From NCBI GenBank assembly GCA_037126765.1, contig JBBCBC010000027.1, positions 7,154,406-7,218,405 on the forward strand: a stretch of DNA of 64,000 nucleotides, in the 5' to 3' direction. This stretch comes from Stenogyne calaminthoides. Lineage: Eukaryota; Streptophyta; Magnoliopsida; Lamiales; Lamiaceae. The notes beneath the pieces were generated by a model. The model saw nothing but the letters and a program-made list of their open reading frames with translations, was not told where the DNA came from and ran no database searches. Shown here one piece after another: positions 60,791 through 64,000 of the stretch. A program made the translations under genes and the position numbers. Every line of letters begins with the position of its first letter. The first letter of the stretch is position 1.

Positions 60791-60799
60791 AAACCAGGG

Positions 60800-60984
60800 C
60801 TATATACTGCATAAATTCGTATTAATTTTCCCAGAATCTCTTCTTCAATTTTTTAATTCTCCCACCCTGTAATCACCACACCTCCAGAACATCTCCCATT
60901 CTCTCTCTCTCTCTCAACTCTCAAGTGCTAAAACACACTGACTGTACTTAAATTGTTGCGCATTTACACGCACACCGGCGATCA
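60800..60984 (+). promoter_or_regulatory. Core promoter and 5' UTR of the second SPS gene
   Basis: CTATATACTGCATAAA at 60800-60815 is a TATA-like box. It is followed by a CT-rich leader (CTCTCTCTCTCTCTCAACTC at about 60901-60920) and the ATG at 60985 in the context ATCAATGGCG. The transcription start would fall near 60830. Confidence 0.55.
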
Positions 60985-62816
60985 ATGGCGGGAAACGATT
61001 GGATAAACAGCTACCTTGGAGGCGATTCTTGATGTTGGCCCGCATCGACGAAGGAAGAAATCATCTCTGCTTCTGCGAGAGAGGGGCAGATTCAGCCCCC
61101 GCCAGATACTTTGTAGAGGAAGTCATTACCGGATTTGATGAAACCGACCTTCATCGCCCTGGATTCGGAGTAATTTGTTTTTCCTGTCTGTTTGTTTCAG
61201 TGCATGCGTATTTGAATAGGAATAGCCCTTCTGTTGTTGTTGTGTGATGCATGTCTGTGAATGTGTAGGCACAGGCGACGCGGACTCCGCAGGAGAGGAA
61301 CACTAGGCTTGAGAATATGTGCTGGCGGATTTGGAATTTGGTTTCGCCAGAAGAAACAGGTTCGGTTTTAGGTGTTTGATTTGAGGATTTTAGGTTTTGA
61401 TTAGATGAATTTATGCGTGCACTTAGGCTTGAGGTTGTGTGCTGACTGCTGGGTATGGAGAGATGAGAGTGTAAAAGCTGATGTGAATTATTTTTTTAAA
61501 TGTTTGGTAGATTGATATATTTTGGAAGCTAAGTTCTCGGATTGTTATCTTGTTGCGAAACTTATAAATATTCAGAAATCGGGGCAAGAGTGTGATGTGA
61601 CATTTTTATTTTACTTTAAAAAACAACTAACTACGCTGGAATCCGGACAAAATGCAGATACGAGAGTAGTTAAAAGGAGTTGGAAATTGAAATAATTTTT
61701 CGCCTTTTGCTGAAATTCTGTTGTAACGCCAGTGACGATGTGGAAGAAATGAAAATTATCAGTTTGGTTCATATAAATGTACCCATCTTCACAATTTCAC
61801 TGCCCAGATTCTGATCTGACTATAGTAGTAATGTCACAAGTATTAAGATTTTTTTGGTCTTTTTTGGAGAAGGAATTAATTGAATAAGCTGACTATACAT
61901 GAAATGCACATCATCTTAAAACTCATGACACATCAAGTTGGTTTTTCTTGCTAAAAGTCTGAATATTTTACTTTCTTAATTTTTAAGTTCTATTCTGTCA
62001 GATAGATATAGGTGTTATGGATAAAGTTTTGAGATTAATGTAGTAAGATCTGTTTAGTATGTTCAGAATGTATGCTTTAGCTTGACAATTTCTAGTGTAT
62101 CTAGCTTGAGGGGAGGAGGCCCAGAGGATGGCCAAATCACTTGAACGTGAAAGAGGTCGAGAGAGAAGCGTTGCTGATATGTCTGAGGACCTATCTGAGG
62201 GGGAGAAAGGAGATGTAGTTGGTGAACTTTCATCACACGGTGAAAGCAATAGAAGTCGCTGCTCAGAATCAGTTCGGTTGATGCTATGGAGGCCTGGGCT
62301 AGTCAACAGAAGGACAAAAAGTTGTACATAGTATTGATTAGGGTACGAGGTAATGTTCATATGAATTACTATGTGGTAAGTAAGAATTGATATTGATGAC
62401 ATGCATAAAATAATTATACTTGGTTTTGCTGCTATTTCACTGCCAGTTTAAGTCCCAGCAGTACACCTGGTTCTGGTAAAATTTAACATATCTATCTTCT
62501 AACAGCACTTTACATGTTACAACCAAAAAATATATGATGTTAAAAAAGCATTGAAATCTTTTAAACATGCTTTGCTGACACTAGTCCTTTTCAGCCTTCA
62601 TGGTTTAATACGTGGAAAAACATGGAGCTTGGTCGTGATTCTGATACTGGTGGCCAGGTAAGGGCTGACTTGCTGAACTTTTTATCTATTTTCTATTTGT
62701 TAAAGCTATGGTACTTGTTTTGTATGCCTTTAATTTAATACTCGATTTACATTAGGAAAAACCTAGTCACTTGATTCATATATACTTTTCTCATCAATAA
62801 AGATGATTTCCTTTTA

Positions 62817-62851
<35 letters not shown>

Positions 62852-64000
62852 CAGGTGAAGTATGTTGTTGAACTAGCGAGAGCTTTAGGTTCTATGCCAG
62901 GCGATATCGTGTTGATTTACTTACTAGACAAGTATCTTCGCCGGAAGTAGACTGGAGTTATGGTGAACCTGACAGAGATGCTGCCCACGAACTCTGAAGG
63001 CCTGATGAATGAGATGGAGAGAGTAGTGGTGCTTATATAATTCAGATCCCCTTGGGGCCAAAAAAAAAGATAAATATATTCCAAAAGAACAGCTATGGCC
63101 ACACATCCCTGAATTTGTCGATGGTGTTTTAATCATATTTTTACAGATGTCAAAGGTACTTGGTGAGCAAATCGGTAATGGGTATCCAGTCTGGCCTGCT
63201 ATATACATGGGCACTATGCAGATGCAGGTGACTCTGCTGTTTTTATCTGGTGCGTTGAATGTTCCCATGCTTTTCACGGGCCATTCTTTGGGTCGGATAA
63301 GCTGGAGCAACTTCTGAGACAAGGCCATTGTCGGCGATGAGATTAATGATACTTACAAGATAATGCGAAGAATCGAGGCAGAAGAGTTGTCCCTTGATTC
63401 CTCTGAAATAGTCATTACTAGCACAAGACAGGAGATTGACGAGCAGTGGCGCTTAGGCGATGGGTTTGACCCAATATTGGAACGCAAACTGCGTACAGGA
63501 TCAAACGTAATGTCAGCTGCTATGGCAGGTTCATGCCTCGCATGGTTGTAAGTATATTTTACTATTTTAGACACGGGTTATCATATTGTTGATATTTCTT
63601 AAATTATATGTTAGATTAAGATGCCTGTAAATTGTGTTGATAATCTTTTCCTCTTAGAACATGTTGTGAAGGTACATTAGGTTGTTCTACCAAGTTGTGC
63701 AACTCAAAACTTTTGCACGCCTTTTTATAAAAAAACTTTTCGGACAGCTCGACATGGCTTGGACTTATGCACTCTCTGTTAAAAAAAAGTTCCATATCCA
63801 AGTTTTATGAAAAATGAAAGAAACTGCCTTTGTGTCTCAAACTCCCCATCCTGTAACTAAGTATTTTATCTGAAACTGTTTTTTTCCCCTTTTTAGTTCA
63901 CTAGTTTGCTAGATTGCCAAATGTCAAATTTGACTTCAATCACGGTAAAATCTCTACTCCTTTTAGCTTGGCGATACATCTCTTGAGCTGTTTGCAGTTA
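60985..64000 (+). CDS. SPSA: Sucrose-phosphate synthase, A family, N-terminal part (frame-broken; continues past window)
   Basis: The start reads MAGNDWINSYL, the invariant SPS N-terminus. Exons: 60985-61169, 61269-61359, 62105-62341, 62595-62657 and 62855-63547. They show YFVEEVITGFDETDLHR, ERNTRLENMCWRIWNL, VADMSEDLSEGEKGD, an ISSV-type regulatory serine region (near 62270), LYIVLI, NMELGRDSDTGGQ (donor-sugar loop of the GT4 domain), VKYVVELARALGSMPG, GALNVPMLFTGHSLGR and IMRRIEAEELSLDSSEIVITSTRQEIDEQW. Exon order and junctions match A-family SPS. However, about 15-20 one-base indels break the frame (for example at 61017, 61085, 61158, 62110, 62900 and 63060), and two donor sites carry an extra base. 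Amino-acid substitutions are few, so sequencing error is more likely than ancient decay. Confidence 0.93.
62817..62851. repeat. Long poly-T tract before an SPS exon
   Basis: More than 30 consecutive T bases run directly into the acceptor TCAG. It may act as an extended polypyrimidine tract and its length is probably inaccurate. Confidence 0.85.

Overview
The window is plant nuclear DNA, most likely from a eudicot. The evidence is AT-rich intergenic DNA, GT-AG introns, long Copia LTR retrotransposons primed by initiator-tRNA-Met sites, MITEs, and recognisable plant genes: sucrose-phosphate synthase (SPS) and heptahelical membrane proteins of the adiponectin-receptor type. Species cannot be fixed from sequence alone. 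No CRISPR array, operon or other prokaryotic feature is present.

Layout. (1) 1-2307 (+): the last three exons of an intact A-family SPS gene, with a Tourist-like MITE in its final intron. (2) About 2900-36048: a nest of four Copia elements. Element A is a 5'-truncated pol (2961-4085) followed by a 3' LTR that starts at 4203 and ends at 36048. Element B (5331-19993, minus strand, 14.7 kb, SIRE-like, target duplication TTGAC) and element C (20373-35860, plus strand, same family as A) both inserted into that one LTR of A. Element D (25767-34789, same family) inserted into the integrase region of C with target duplication TTTGG. (3) 36049-41300: TE debris, including a second MITE and a fragment of an RNase H-like domain. 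(4) About 41390-49406: two tandem heptahelical (HHP/AdipoR-like) genes on the plus strand, both frame-broken; the second runs into a 500-N gap (49407-49906). (5) 49907-60800: very AT-rich DNA with a minisatellite, a GC-rich minus-strand unit, a SINE candidate and a Stowaway-like MITE. (6) 60801-64000 (+): promoter and first five exons of a second A-family SPS gene. The two SPS genes are head to tail, 58.7 kb apart, and each is cut by a window edge.

Most unusual biology: element B carries, between pol and its 3' LTR, a reading region of about 1,000 codons in the sense direction. It has an N-terminal globular part, a Pro/Ser-rich middle and a coiled-coil C-terminus, and appears to have its own TATA box and a 5'-UTR intron. 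A second TATA-led unit with a 123-codon ORF faces the opposite way, so 10.68-11.40 kb looks like a divergent promoter inside a retrotransposon.

Most important caution: differences between LTR copies are not random. CTG and CAG in one copy repeatedly appear as CG or CGG in the other, and this even hits the primer-binding site of D. The second SPS gene has many one-base indels but few substitutions. Both patterns suggest residual long-read error, possibly tied to CHG methylation, so many frameshifts here may not be biological.
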